A DNA stretch of 36,786 nt from an uncultured beta proteobacterium. GTDB taxonomy: Bacteria; Pseudomonadota; Gammaproteobacteria; Burkholderiales; SG8-41. This document shows positions 5,279 through 13,666 of this stretch, piece after piece. Below the pieces are notes generated by a model. That model had not been told where the DNA came from, ran no database searches, and worked only from the letters and a program-made list of their open reading frames with translations. Positions within the stretch are counted from its first letter, which is position 1. Each line of letters starts with the position of its first letter. The position numbers and the translations under genes are program-made. Where the stretch lies: positions 1 through 36,786 of the forward strand of contig CAITMU010000022.1 of the NCBI GenBank assembly GCA_903893565.1, given 5' to 3'.

Positions 5279-6042
5279 AAGGTGGATTTGCTTTGAAACC
5301 CCAGGCACACGTCATGATTGCCACACCCATGTACGGCGGTATGTGCAGCGGCTACTACACACAATCCTTGATCCAAACGGCAATGATGTGCGCCAACAAG
5401 GGCATCAAGATGTCGTTTGCGGCCATGTTCAACGAATCGCTGATCCAGCGTGGCAGAAATGCTCTTTCACGCCAGTTCATGCAATCAGAAGCGACTCACC
5501 TGTTCTTTATTGACGCTGACATCCGCTGGAACTTTGATGATGTACGCACGATGATCGAGGCCGACAAAGACATCCTATGCGGTATCTATCCCAAGAAAGA
5601 GATCAACTGGGAAGGCGTCCAGAAGGCCGCGCAATCAGGAGTTGAGACTCAGAACCTGAAAGGGTACAGCGGCGCTCTGGTGGTCAATCTGGTGGACTAC
5701 AAGGGCACTACTACGGTAGCCCGCGACAAGCCTGTGGAGATCTGGAACGGCGGTACAGGCTTTATGTGCATCAAACGCGAAGTGATGGAGAAACTTGCAG
5801 AGTTGGTGCCGGTCTATAACAACGATGTGGTGGATCTGAGCGGCCAGATGGCAGCAGGCGACAAGATCACTGAATACTTTGCTTGCAGCATTGAAGAAGG
5901 TACCAACCGCCTGCTATCCGAGGATTACCACTTTTGCATGGTTGCCAGAAAGCACGGTTTCAAGGTCTACGCGGCTCCGTGGGTGCATCTGGGCCATATG
6001 GGAAGCTATCTCTTTGAAGGCGGTTTGCTGCCTGCCAAATGA
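5275..6042 (+). CDS. Glycosyltransferase-like protein (GT-A fold)
   Basis: 255 residues. IATPMYGGMCSGY (about residues 15-27) looks like the first nucleotide-binding strand and loop. NALSRQFMQSEATHLFFIDADI (about 62-83) contains the DAD motif (D80-A-D82) typical of metal- and sugar-nucleotide-binding GT-A enzymes. A later GGTGFMCIKREVM and LSEDYHFC (about 160-220) fit the acceptor half. It starts with GTG in a GTGA overlap with the upstream gene, with GAGGA 6 nt before. It could glycosylate phage DNA, virion protein or host envelope; the context does not decide. The enzyme class is likely, the substrate unknown. Confidence 0.7.
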   Translation: MKGGFALKPQAHVMIATPMYGGMCSGYYTQSLIQTAMMCANKGIKMSFAAMFNESLIQRGRNALSRQFMQSEATHLFFIDADIRWNFDDVRTMIEADKDILCGIYPKKEINWEGVQKAAQSGVETQNLKGYSGALVVNLVDYKGTTTVARDKPVEIWNGGTGFMCIKREVMEKLAELVPVYNNDVVDLSGQMAAGDKITEYFACSIEEGTNRLLSEDYHFCMVARKHGFKVYAAPWVHLGHMGSYLFEGGLLPAK

Positions 6043-6134
6043 TGGACTACATCGTAGACAAAATCACAAATTTACTTGTCTACCTTGCCATCTTTTGGAT
6101 GATTTATCTTTTGCAAAAGATTAACAAGAAGTAA
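6039..6134 (+). CDS. Tiny single-pass membrane protein
   Basis: 31 residues. The ATG at 6039 overlaps the preceding stop (ATGATGG), and the frame runs to TAA at 6132-6134. The centre is a continuous hydrophobic helix of about 16 residues (LLVYLAIFWMIYLL), with Asp/Lys before it and QKINKK after it, which predicts one membrane span with a cytoplasmic basic tail. It may be a lysis or membrane-modulating peptide, but the family is unknown. Confidence 0.55.
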   Translation: MMDYIVDKITNLLVYLAIFWMIYLLQKINKK

Positions 6135-6168
6135 GCGTTCACTCACAACATAAATTATGGGGAAAAGG

Positions 6169-6648
6169 ATGAACAATCTTGAACAAGCAGCGTGGGATGC
6201 GCTGGAGTTGTGGGAGCAAATCATAGAAGGTAAAGGTAAACGAATATGGAGTCTGAGCGATCTTCGCGAAGTCTGCACATCTCTTCGTGGAGCTCTGTCG
6301 GAACAGGCCGAGCCGGTGGCTTGGGTTGGATATGACCTTGACCAAATGGTGGAGGCTTTTTCCAGAGTGATTGAGGCTCATCACTACAGCAAGCACCCAT
6401 TCCACAACCCGATTGACACGGACGCAAAGGTGGCGCTGCGCATCCTGCGTGGTTTTATCCCATCGATGAAGGCGTATGCCGCACCCCAGCAGGCCGAGCC
6501 GGTGTGGGAATTAGGTGTTGCTGGTAGGCTCAGCGCCGAGGCCACGGCTCTTGCTCGTCGTGAAGCTGCTGCCAAGCCAGAATCCGATCACGCCACCAAG
6601 AATTCCGGTGACGACGCTGGACGCGATAGCAGCCCTGAGTTCGCCTGA
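6169..6648 (+). CDS. Hypothetical phage protein with QAEPV repeats
   Basis: 159 residues from the ATG at 6169 (GGGGA at 6159-6162 region upstream; an ATG at 6157 is the alternative). The N-terminal half is helical (NNLEQAAWDALELWEQ). Two copies of QAEPV appear, encoded by an exact 15-nt DNA repeat (6304-6318 and 6490-6504), as in modular phage proteins that carry varying numbers of QxEPVAW units. The last 46 codons overlap the 3' end of the opposite-strand endolysin gene, so the two operons collide tail to tail. Function unknown. Confidence 0.65.
   Translation: MNNLEQAAWDALELWEQIIEGKGKRIWSLSDLREVCTSLRGALSEQAEPVAWVGYDLDQMVEAFSRVIEAHHYSKHPFHNPIDTDAKVALRILRGFIPSMKAYAAPQQAEPVWELGVAGRLSAEATALARREAAAKPESDHATKNSGDDAGRDSSPEFA
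6304..6504 (+). repeat. Exact 15-nt direct repeat inside a gene
   Basis: CAGGCCGAGCCGGTG occurs at 6304-6318 and 6490-6504, in the same reading frame, encoding QAEPV both times. The two copies bracket about 170 bases of unrelated coding sequence and could mediate unit gain or loss by recombination. Confidence 0.85.
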
Positions 6649-7551
6649 AAAGTCCTGCCCTCCTGTCAGCACCAGATACACGGTGCCGTACAGGAGCGGC
6701 ATCAGGATCAGCGAGATCCAAAATGCAGGCATCTTCCAGAATGCGTTAGTGCTAGCTTCGATGTTGTATTGCCTGGCACCCGTGATGCCACCGCCACCCG
6801 CTTCGATAAGACTGTAGAACTCGGTCTCTACGGCTTTCTTAGCGGCTTGCAGAACGCTTGGATCTGCTTGCATGGACTCCACAGCACCCTGAAGGTTCGG
6901 AGCCTGTGTAGCCTGCACCAGCAGGTCTCCAACTTTTTGTGCCACAACAATATTGCGGTCTTGAACACTAGTTCCGTCTGTGAAAATCTTTGCAAGAGAC
7001 GGGATCATGCTGACGATAGAAGGCAGCAAAGCAGCAAGAACTGGAAGCACGGGTTTCTCCATTGGAATGTCTACAGCTTTATGTTGCAGTGCAGCATTAG
7101 GTTTTTCTTGGGTGGTGGAGACGGATGTAAGAAACATGGCGCGTTCAGCCTTGCGCCGTTTCACTAGCCCCGGCAATTGTTCATGTCCGGCATAGGTCCA
7201 CTTCAAGAATTGGTCTGCCGCACCCTGATAGTCGCGGCTGTTAAGCAATCTGAGCAACGTGCTGTTGCCAAGTGAGCCTAATCCCAGGTTGTAGGCAAAC
7301 GAAACCAGAGCATCAAACTGATTCTGGTTTATAGGCACACGGACAAGGCGAGTAACGCCGTCCTCAAACTTGTGCAGGTCGGCAGACATCAACTGGTCTG
7401 CCTGATCCTGAGTGATGGTCAATTCTTGATGGACATCAGGCCCGGTGTGGCCGTACCCGATAGTCCAAACGCCTACTGAATCTTGGTATGCAGTAAGGCG
7501 TAGCCCTTCATATCCTTCTATCGCTTCTTTTCCGACAGAAGAGACTTGCAT
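6511..7551 (-). CDS. Endolysin (GH24 lysozyme) fused to a C-terminal membrane domain
   Basis: 346 residues from the ATG at 7551 (a GTG at 7554 is equally possible). Residues 1-140 are a T4/P21-type muramidase with the catalytic E-8aa-D-5aa-T spacing (E15, D24, T30) in YEGLRLTAYQD and GVWTIGYGHT, ending RRKAERAMFL. After a short linker comes a C-terminal extension: an amphipathic PVLAALLPSIVSMIPSLAKI (about 170-190), a long helical region, then two predicted membrane spans (about 277-296 and 307-327). Free endolysins are about 150-170 residues, so the rest is an added holin-like or anchoring module. An internal ATG at residue 164 starts the extension but lacks a clear ribosome site. It is the last gene of the late operon. 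Confidence 0.85.
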   Translation of the reverse strand: MQVSSVGKEAIEGYEGLRLTAYQDSVGVWTIGYGHTGPDVHQELTITQDQADQLMSADLHKFEDGVTRLVRVPINQNQFDALVSFAYNLGLGSLGNSTLLRLLNSRDYQGAADQFLKWTYAGHEQLPGLVKRRKAERAMFLTSVSTTQEKPNAALQHKAVDIPMEKPVLPVLAALLPSIVSMIPSLAKIFTDGTSVQDRNIVVAQKVGDLLVQATQAPNLQGAVESMQADPSVLQAAKKAVETEFYSLIEAGGGGITGARQYNIEASTNAFWKMPAFWISLILMPLLYGTVYLVLTGGQDFSGELRAAIASSVVTGILGGVIGFWLGSSFTTSKSRGLGAEPTSNT

Positions 7552-7790
7552 CACATCTTCCCGCCGTTGAACTTACGGAACTGGTTGATGGTTCGGTTGG
7601 CAGTAGTCGGAGAGTCTTTACTGTTGCCACCTTGGAACGTCCAGATCGGTTGGTACCCGCCTTGCGGAAGCTCACCCGGCGACCACGTAGGTCTGCCGTC
7701 ACGGGAACGATCCTGTGGAATGGCAGGGCGAACTACGTTTGCTTTTTGATCGGTGTTTTCTACATCCCACTGAAACTTTTTGATAGCCAT
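7551..7790 (-). CDS. Hypothetical small protein
   Basis: 79 residues from the ATG at 7790, which overlaps the upstream stop (TAATG). Sequence: a short basic start (MAIKKF), then a Pro/Gln/Gly-rich, low-hydrophobicity middle (PQDRSRDGRPTW, GGYQPIW), and a basic end (FRKFNGGK). It looks intrinsically disordered. It sits between the large tail protein and the endolysin in the late operon, overlapping the endolysin start by 1 nt. I do not recognise it; it could be a minor virion or lysis accessory protein. Confidence 0.65.
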   Translation of the reverse strand: MAIKKFQWDVENTDQKANVVRPAIPQDRSRDGRPTWSPGELPQGGYQPIWTFQGGNSKDSPTTANRTINQFRKFNGGKM

Positions 7791-10345
7791 TATGCTTGGG
7801 CCTCCGTCCATGAAAGTTTTGCTGCGATATTGGCGTTTGCAGGGCTGATGTTGGTAGCGGTGATGATGAACACATCCGGTCCGTCGGGATACAAGTTGAC
7901 GGTACTGGTCGGAACGTTATTGTTAGTGCCACCAGACAGAATTGACGTACCCATATCACGCACACTTGTCAGGTCATACGTAGTCAGCGTGTAATTAGTA
8001 CCGCCTGCCGTATTGGTAAAGTCAGACCAGATCGACTCACCGCCTGCCAAAGTTGGAGTGGTATTTGCGGTGTACACAGACGTTTGAGCAAGGCTTGAGC
8101 CACCTGCTGATGCAAACGTGCCGCTGGAAACTGTCGAATTCAAATAACCGTTTACCCTGAAGATGCCAGTCGAAAGAATCGATAGGTTAAGCATCTTCAA
8201 CTGCATCCGGTTGATGATCTCTCTCGCTCCCAGCACCCCGGTAAAGCCAGAGTCCACAGACGGTGCAAGACGAATAGCAATCAGCGCCACTGTAACGTTT
8301 GAGGCAACGTTTGCAATAGGTTGTGCGTGAGCAGCCGTGAACTGGAACGACAAGTCATTGTCAAACCGTCCGTCCATGGTTACCGCGCTACCCCAGTGCA
8401 TAAGCGTAGGAGCAGACATATTGCTGGCGTACTCAATTGAGATTGGCGCAGTAGCAGAATACGTAAATGCAGTTGCGGCAGAACCGCCGGTAGCACCGCG
8501 AGTCAACCCGGTAAAGCTGGTTGCAGTCTTGCCGGTATAGGTCATGTACTCAATAGCACCGTTCTGACCTGTTGCACGCACCCGAATAGACCCGGTAGCA
8601 GGGAAGGTGCTGGTATCTGTCACCGCAATCGACAGATCACCCACTAGGACGCTTGCAGTCAAAAAGGTTTGCGGAGGAATGTTGATGGTTTCATAGCGAG
8701 CAGGCAAGTTGCCCGAGCGCATATATGCGAGCGTGTTAACGTTGTTGTTAACCGACTTGTTGGCATACTTGATGTTGCCTTGCACATCCCTGAAGCCCCA
8801 GCGGATAAAGCCAGCGCCATACCACGTGTAATCCATGACCACCATTTGCATCTTGGTCAAGTCAAGGTTATAGCCGCTAGCCCCGGTACCATCCATCTTG
8901 TCCAGATTCCAGTTTGCCTGAGAAATTCTGGAATCAATAGTTTTAGATCCGATAGTAGCAGTAACAGTACCGCCACGGTATTCTGGGTATATCAGCATTG
9001 ATGTCTGGCTAAGAATTGACCACACGCGATAAGACATACCGCGAATAACAACATAATCGCCAATTGCAAGTTGATCTACAAACTGGGTATTTGTTCCGGT
9101 AACAGTATTGTTGCCGTTAGCAATAGCCAGCGTGCCAGAAATCTGAGTGGTGCTATTACGCCGCACAACAGAAGTATTCTGACCATCAAACTCATAAAAC
9201 ATACCGTTCTGCTGATCAAAAAGTCCCACACGGTTGCTGGTGCCATACCAGTTCTGCGGGCTGACAATGATCGGGAACCCGGTAGCCGGGCTAACCCACG
9301 TAGGATTACCAGGCACGTTGTAGGTCAAGGTTGTGGGGTTGGCAACCGTTGCAACAGCATATGTGCCGTTGTAGTTAGCCTGTGTGGCACCCGAAACCGT
9401 GATGTTTGATCCCACCGCAGCGTAGTGCGGGAACTTGGTCGTTAGCGTGACCGTCTGACCAGTCGCTGTCAGCGTGTCAATCATCAGCGCAGGCTTGAAC
9501 GTAGTACCAGTCGAGAACTGGATGCCCTTACCCGATTGATAACGGAAGTAGCGCCGAGTCTGACGCACCAGCGAACCGTTAGGCGAGCCACCATTGCTGA
9601 ACTGCACGCCACCGTCAAACGAACGATGGTTGCTGATACCCGTAGGACGAATGTACAGCGTGCTGGTTGCGTTTGCAGCAGTGATTGCACCGCTAGACGC
9701 AGTAGCAATTGTGATCGTAGCGGTATTGGCAGTCGGGGTGGTCACAATCTGCCACGTACCGTTAGGCGGGCCGCTGGTGGCCGCTGTAGTGCCTACCACG
9801 TACACCCAGTCGCCTACCGCCAGACCGTGAGCGTAGACCGTCGTGACGGTAACAGTAGTTGAGCCGGTGCTAAACGCTGCACCCGAGCCTGTTGCAAGAG
9901 GGATGCCTGCGTTGCTGTAAAAACTACCGGCAAAAGCGTAAGTCTTGTTGGCATCGTAGATGCCGCCGGTCGCAACCGTCTGGCTCACGTACATCGTGAA
10001 CGACACGTTGATGCTGTAGTTGGTTGCGTCTACAAGCCACCAGCCGTTGATGGCCGAGTTGGTTGTGTCTTGCAGGTAAACCGGGGTGCCGATCGCCGGG
10101 GTTGGGTTGGCAGTTACGGTGATGAAGTTGGAACCGTTACCCGCAATGTTGCTAAGGGCAATGCTGACAGACGGGGTGTAAAAGCAAGTCGGCCTGTTGT
10201 TGACGATGTTCAAAAATTCCCACTTCGTCGGTTGCAGGCCATACTCAAAGTCGGTATCGATCAGGGACTGAGGCGTAGATACCCGAGCCTTGTTTACCGC
10301 ATCAAAATATTCCTCGGTAGGAATTGTTCTTACAAGATCAGGCAT
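7790..10345 (-). CDS. Large virion structural (tail/appendage) protein
   Basis: 851 residues, Thr/Ser/Ala/Asn-rich, with no signal peptide. At least two related beta-sandwich-like units are visible: one around residues 162-215 with YAHGLAVGDWVYVVG and NGTWQI, the other around 296-345 with AVGSNITVSGA and NYNGTYAV. Between them lies NHRSFDGGVQFSNG followed by RQTRRYFRYQSGKGIQFSTGT (about 239-281), a core I associate with large structural proteins of several tailed phages. The C-terminal half is beta-rich. Probably an outer tail or adhesion component; the exact position in the virion is unknown. Confidence 0.7.
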   Translation of the reverse strand: MPDLVRTIPTEEYFDAVNKARVSTPQSLIDTDFEYGLQPTKWEFLNIVNNRPTCFYTPSVSIALSNIAGNGSNFITVTANPTPAIGTPVYLQDTTNSAINGWWLVDATNYSINVSFTMYVSQTVATGGIYDANKTYAFAGSFYSNAGIPLATGSGAAFSTGSTTVTVTTVYAHGLAVGDWVYVVGTTAATSGPPNGTWQIVTTPTANTATITIATASSGAITAANATSTLYIRPTGISNHRSFDGGVQFSNGGSPNGSLVRQTRRYFRYQSGKGIQFSTGTTFKPALMIDTLTATGQTVTLTTKFPHYAAVGSNITVSGATQANYNGTYAVATVANPTTLTYNVPGNPTWVSPATGFPIIVSPQNWYGTSNRVGLFDQQNGMFYEFDGQNTSVVRRNSTTQISGTLAIANGNNTVTGTNTQFVDQLAIGDYVVIRGMSYRVWSILSQTSMLIYPEYRGGTVTATIGSKTIDSRISQANWNLDKMDGTGASGYNLDLTKMQMVVMDYTWYGAGFIRWGFRDVQGNIKYANKSVNNNVNTLAYMRSGNLPARYETINIPPQTFLTASVLVGDLSIAVTDTSTFPATGSIRVRATGQNGAIEYMTYTGKTATSFTGLTRGATGGSAATAFTYSATAPISIEYASNMSAPTLMHWGSAVTMDGRFDNDLSFQFTAAHAQPIANVASNVTVALIAIRLAPSVDSGFTGVLGAREIINRMQLKMLNLSILSTGIFRVNGYLNSTVSSGTFASAGGSSLAQTSVYTANTTPTLAGGESIWSDFTNTAGGTNYTLTTYDLTSVRDMGTSILSGGTNNNVPTSTVNLYPDGPDVFIITATNISPANANIAAKLSWTEAQA

Positions 10346-10544
10346 CGTTAACCTCTTTAGGTCGGAATCTTATAGTGATCAAAAAACTGAAGATAGTGTA
10401 AACAATCAAGGCTAAAAGTCTATACATCTCAGGCGAGCGCATAACCCACGCAGCCAGCACAAACCCGGTCAGCAAGGCCAGCACAGAGACAACTTTTTCA
10501 GACAGCACATCCAGCGCCAGACGAATAACTTTTACTGCGTCCAT
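10338..10544 (-). CDS. Small two-span membrane protein, holin candidate
   Basis: 68 residues: a short amphipathic start (MDAVKVIRLALDVLSEK), a first hydrophobic span (about residues 18-35, VVSVLALLTGFVLAAWVM), a second span (about 43-58, LLALIVYTIFSFLITI), and a charged tail (RFRPKEVNDA). Size and topology fit a two-span phage holin, a membrane pore former that releases endolysin. GGAGA precedes the ATG. It overlaps the large tail gene by 8 nt. Topology is seen in sequence; holin function is inference, and other small membrane proteins here are rivals for the role. Confidence 0.6.
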   Translation of the reverse strand: MDAVKVIRLALDVLSEKVVSVLALLTGFVLAAWVMRSPEMYRLLALIVYTIFSFLITIRFRPKEVNDA

Positions 10545-10579
10545 GACTTTCTCCTAAAGGGATCGTCATGGTAACAGCA

Positions 10580-10783
10580 CTACTCATCATCATCCGTGTT
10601 CATAAAACCACTGCCCCACTCATCATCAGACATCTTTGCCCTTAAGGCTTCCAGCTTGAGAGACCTGTCAATGACCTTCACCTTGTCTGTGATGGTAGCC
10701 GTGGAGTCAGACATCACCTCCTTGAGCAGTTGACCAATAGCAACTTCCAACTCAGGGTTGATCCCCTTGTCCTTCTTAGCCAC
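10580..10783 (-). CDS. Hypothetical small acidic-tailed protein
   Basis: 67 residues starting with GTG at 10783 and overlapping the upstream basic gene by 8 nt (GTGGCTAA). It is helical and charged (NPELEVAIGQLLKEVMSD, then VKVIDRSLKLEALRAKM), with an acidic end, NTDDDE. The helical core resembles small phage proteins of unknown role often found in structural operons. Possibly an assembly factor or DNA-packaging accessory; no firm function. Confidence 0.65.
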   Translation of the reverse strand: MAKKDKGINPELEVAIGQLLKEVMSDSTATITDKVKVIDRSLKLEALRAKMSDDEWGSGFMNTDDDE

Positions 10784-10925
10784 GGGTCGGCTTCCTGGTA
10801 GCTCGCGTCTTGGTCTTCATCTGCTTGCGACCCAGCGCACGCTGCGCGTCCATGCTGCCGCGCACTTCGTTCTCACCACCTTCACGGGTGGACTTGCGCT
10901 CTAGCGATTCACGATCAGTTTTCAT
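10776..10925 (-). CDS. Small highly basic protein
   Basis: 49 residues: MKTDRESLERKSTREGG, then QRALGRKQMKTKTRATRKPTRG, with about a third Lys/Arg. The ATG at 10925 has AAGGAT (10931-10936) upstream with good spacing and overlaps the stop of the large internal protein gene by 4 nt. Such short basic, disordered proteins may bind nucleic acid or acidic virion surfaces. No family recognised, but start, ribosome site and both overlaps strongly support a real gene. Confidence 0.65.
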   Translation of the reverse strand: MKTDRESLERKSTREGGENEVRGSMDAQRALGRKQMKTKTRATRKPTRG

Positions 10926-13666
10926 TTTTCATCCTTTTTGTTTGTCAGTGAGACGGCTGCACTGCCAGCCCTAGCACCAGCATATCCAGAAATAGCATCT
11001 CTAATCAATCTCTGTGCAATTGTAGTTTTTTGTTTTAAATTAACAGGAGAAACAAAAACTTCATTAAGCCTAGACAAAATTCTGTCTGCTTCTGCTTGAG
11101 GCATAACACCTTTGTCTACAAGTTTTACAGACAAATCTCGCATATCTTGTATTGCGTTTTTAAGGCTTGTTTCTGCCCTATCTGCAATAACTTGACCAAC
11201 AGCATCAGCAATTTTTTGTTTTCCTTGCGGGGATGATTTAATAATTTCAGAAATAACATCCCATTCTTCTTGAGACCCGCCAAGCAAAAATGTTCTAACA
11301 CGTTCAAAGTCATATTTTGATCCAAGAATCATGTCTGCTTTTTCCTGAGCAGCATTTCTTGTTTCTTGAGCTTGCTTAGTAAGCTCGCCAGCTTTTGTTC
11401 CTGCTTCTTTTGTTATTTGACCAGCTTTTTCTGAGGCTTGTCTTTGAAGTTCTGTTTTTTGTGCTTCAACAGATTTTGAGCTTTCACCAATTCTTCTTTC
11501 AGTTTCAGTTCGAACGTTTCCTGCTTGAGATTCTGCTGTAGTAGTAACCTTTCCAACTTCTTTCTCAGCAGCAGTAGAAATTTTTCCAGCTTCACGTTCA
11601 GCAGCAATCACGCCAGCGGTTGCTTTTTTAGTTGCTTCTTCTTCTATTCGTCTAGCAGCGGTTGTGGCTGTAGGAATGGTCTTGCCCAATTCCGTCTGCA
11701 ACCCGCCTGCAAGAGCCGCACGTTTTTCAGCAACAGTTTTTGCAACGCCTACAGAATCTGCAACTTCAGAAATTTGCTTGCTTAGACCTGGAAAATACCC
11801 AATCCAATCTCTTGAATCGTCAAGCACTTTTTTGATAGCATCTTTAGATTTTGCATTACGCAATTTGTCGGCAAGATATGCCCTTGCCAAATCTTCAGAT
11901 TCTTTTTCTCCAGCAACGTTAATCAATTGTTTTACTGTTGACGCAGTTTTAAATACGGAATTGCCAAGAGTGGCCGGGTCAGTCTTAAACTGAGTAAAAT
12001 CAAAATCTTCTTTGCCAACCATTGCTTGTCCAACTTTAGTTTTAAAGTCGTTAAGCGGTTTGGAATCTATTTTGTATTGTTCAAGATACTTGGAAAACGT
12101 AGGGGAAAATTCTCGCTGTATGTTTTCTACATACCCTGCAAGACGCCCCGCTTGTTGTTGACCAATAGCGTCATACCCTTCTGCTGGTAACCCAGATGAT
12201 CGATCACGCAGGCTACGACGAAGAACTTCAAGACCTTCAAAAGAAAGTTTGCCATCAGTAATTTGTTGGTACAACTTTTCAAGTGCGTTTTGCACTTCAC
12301 CAACAGGGACGTTTTCTAGTTTAGTTTCTGGGTTTCTTCTTTCATTTCCAATTGATTGCAAAGCATCTTGATATGCTTTGGTTGATTGATATCTTTGACC
12401 AGTTTGTTCTTTACTTAACGCTTCGCTAAATGCGGCAGTTTTATTTTTCTCAACATTTGTTTGCCGAATGTTTCGCAAATTATCAAATGTGCTGTAGAAC
12501 TTTTGCCGTATTGAAGTACCAAGTTCTGTTGGGGTTTGTGCTTGACCAATGCTTGCAATCTTTTCCGTAGCTTGTGCAGATCTTGTGCGAGAGCTTTCAC
12601 GCAAACGATCAGAAACAGACTTTAGTTTGTCTGCACGTTGATTTGCTTGAGCAATAAGTTGATCTGCTTGTGCCCTGCCTTGTTGCGTAATTTGATCAGC
12701 TTGTTGTTGCGCTTGCGCTATTAATTCCGGAACTTGATTCTTAGCGGCATCTCTAATTGCAGTAGCCGCGCTGTCTGCGTTTTTAACAATATCTCTTGCT
12801 TGAGTTTCCGCAGCAGTTCGAAGTTTATCTGCGTTAGATTCAAATTGACTTGCTAGGTTGCTAGACCGTTTAGCAAATTGTTGAGTAATAGCTCCGCTTT
12901 GAGCTTCTGCTTCACGAATAATATTTGCAGCTTGATCTTCTAACGGTTTTGCTTGCAAGTCGGCATTTTGTATTAATCGATTGCTTGCATCACGCAACAT
13001 ACCAAACACATCCTGCAACGGTTTGGCGCTAGGTTCTCCACCGCGAATAGATGCAATTTTTTCGTCTATAAATTTACGTTGTTCAACGCTAAGGTTAACG
13101 TCTTTAACTCCACGTTCTTCTAGCATTTGACCAAGTGTTCTAACGCCAGTGCCAATGCCTGGTGTAATCTTGTTTGCCAAAAGAGAAAGGCCGTACCCGC
13201 CTGCTTTAACAAAAGGAGTTGCTGCTGCTTTCAAAAGTGATGGAGTGGTCATGCCACCCACAAACCTAGTTGCTTCCGCTGCAACAGGATTGCCTCCAGC
13301 CATTTCTACAGCTTGCCCGCCAGTCTCACCTACAGCGCCGCCCACGGCCCCCGCAGTCATGCCAGCAAGCCTAGCGCCTCTGGCAGCAGTACCAGCACCT
13401 AACAAGAACGGAGCGGCAGGAGCAGTCACAGGGAACGCAGCAGCGCCCAACCCAAGACCCGTCAATATCTCAGGGCTGAAAGCACCAACCGCCGCACCGG
13501 CACCAGTTGCCCCAAGCACTTGTTTGCCGCGCTCTATCAAGCTGGGAGGCTGCTGCTCTTTAGAATCCGGGACGGTAGCAGAAGGAACAGAACCTGGCGA
13601 TTTTTTGACAACATCCCATTCGCTTTCAGCAGAAGGTTTTTTAGATACAACGTCCCAATCACTCAT
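10922..13666 (-). CDS. Giant coiled-coil internal virion (ejection) protein
   Basis: 914 residues. The N-terminus has a duplicated WDVV element (W4-V7 and W17-V20), a hallmark I associate with internal proteins of podoviruses, followed by an Ala/Gly-rich, possibly membrane-active segment (about residues 50-170). Then come long Ala/Gln/Glu helices predicted as coiled coils (about 225-365 and 680-790), separated by a globular region (about 385-640), and a final helical domain. Proteins like this are packed in the capsid and ejected to form a channel for DNA. Codon use in the central and 3' part is clearly AT-richer than in the gene's 5' end. Start: ATG at 13666, 1-nt overlap with the upstream stop. 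Confidence 0.75.
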   Translation of the reverse strand: MSDWDVVSKKPSAESEWDVVKKSPGSVPSATVPDSKEQQPPSLIERGKQVLGATGAGAAVGAFSPEILTGLGLGAAAFPVTAPAAPFLLGAGTAARGARLAGMTAGAVGGAVGETGGQAVEMAGGNPVAAEATRFVGGMTTPSLLKAAATPFVKAGGYGLSLLANKITPGIGTGVRTLGQMLEERGVKDVNLSVEQRKFIDEKIASIRGGEPSAKPLQDVFGMLRDASNRLIQNADLQAKPLEDQAANIIREAEAQSGAITQQFAKRSSNLASQFESNADKLRTAAETQARDIVKNADSAATAIRDAAKNQVPELIAQAQQQADQITQQGRAQADQLIAQANQRADKLKSVSDRLRESSRTRSAQATEKIASIGQAQTPTELGTSIRQKFYSTFDNLRNIRQTNVEKNKTAAFSEALSKEQTGQRYQSTKAYQDALQSIGNERRNPETKLENVPVGEVQNALEKLYQQITDGKLSFEGLEVLRRSLRDRSSGLPAEGYDAIGQQQAGRLAGYVENIQREFSPTFSKYLEQYKIDSKPLNDFKTKVGQAMVGKEDFDFTQFKTDPATLGNSVFKTASTVKQLINVAGEKESEDLARAYLADKLRNAKSKDAIKKVLDDSRDWIGYFPGLSKQISEVADSVGVAKTVAEKRAALAGGLQTELGKTIPTATTAARRIEEEATKKATAGVIAAEREAGKISTAAEKEVGKVTTTAESQAGNVRTETERRIGESSKSVEAQKTELQRQASEKAGQITKEAGTKAGELTKQAQETRNAAQEKADMILGSKYDFERVRTFLLGGSQEEWDVISEIIKSSPQGKQKIADAVGQVIADRAETSLKNAIQDMRDLSVKLVDKGVMPQAEADRILSRLNEVFVSPVNLKQKTTIAQRLIRDAISGYAGARAGSAAVSLTNKKDEK

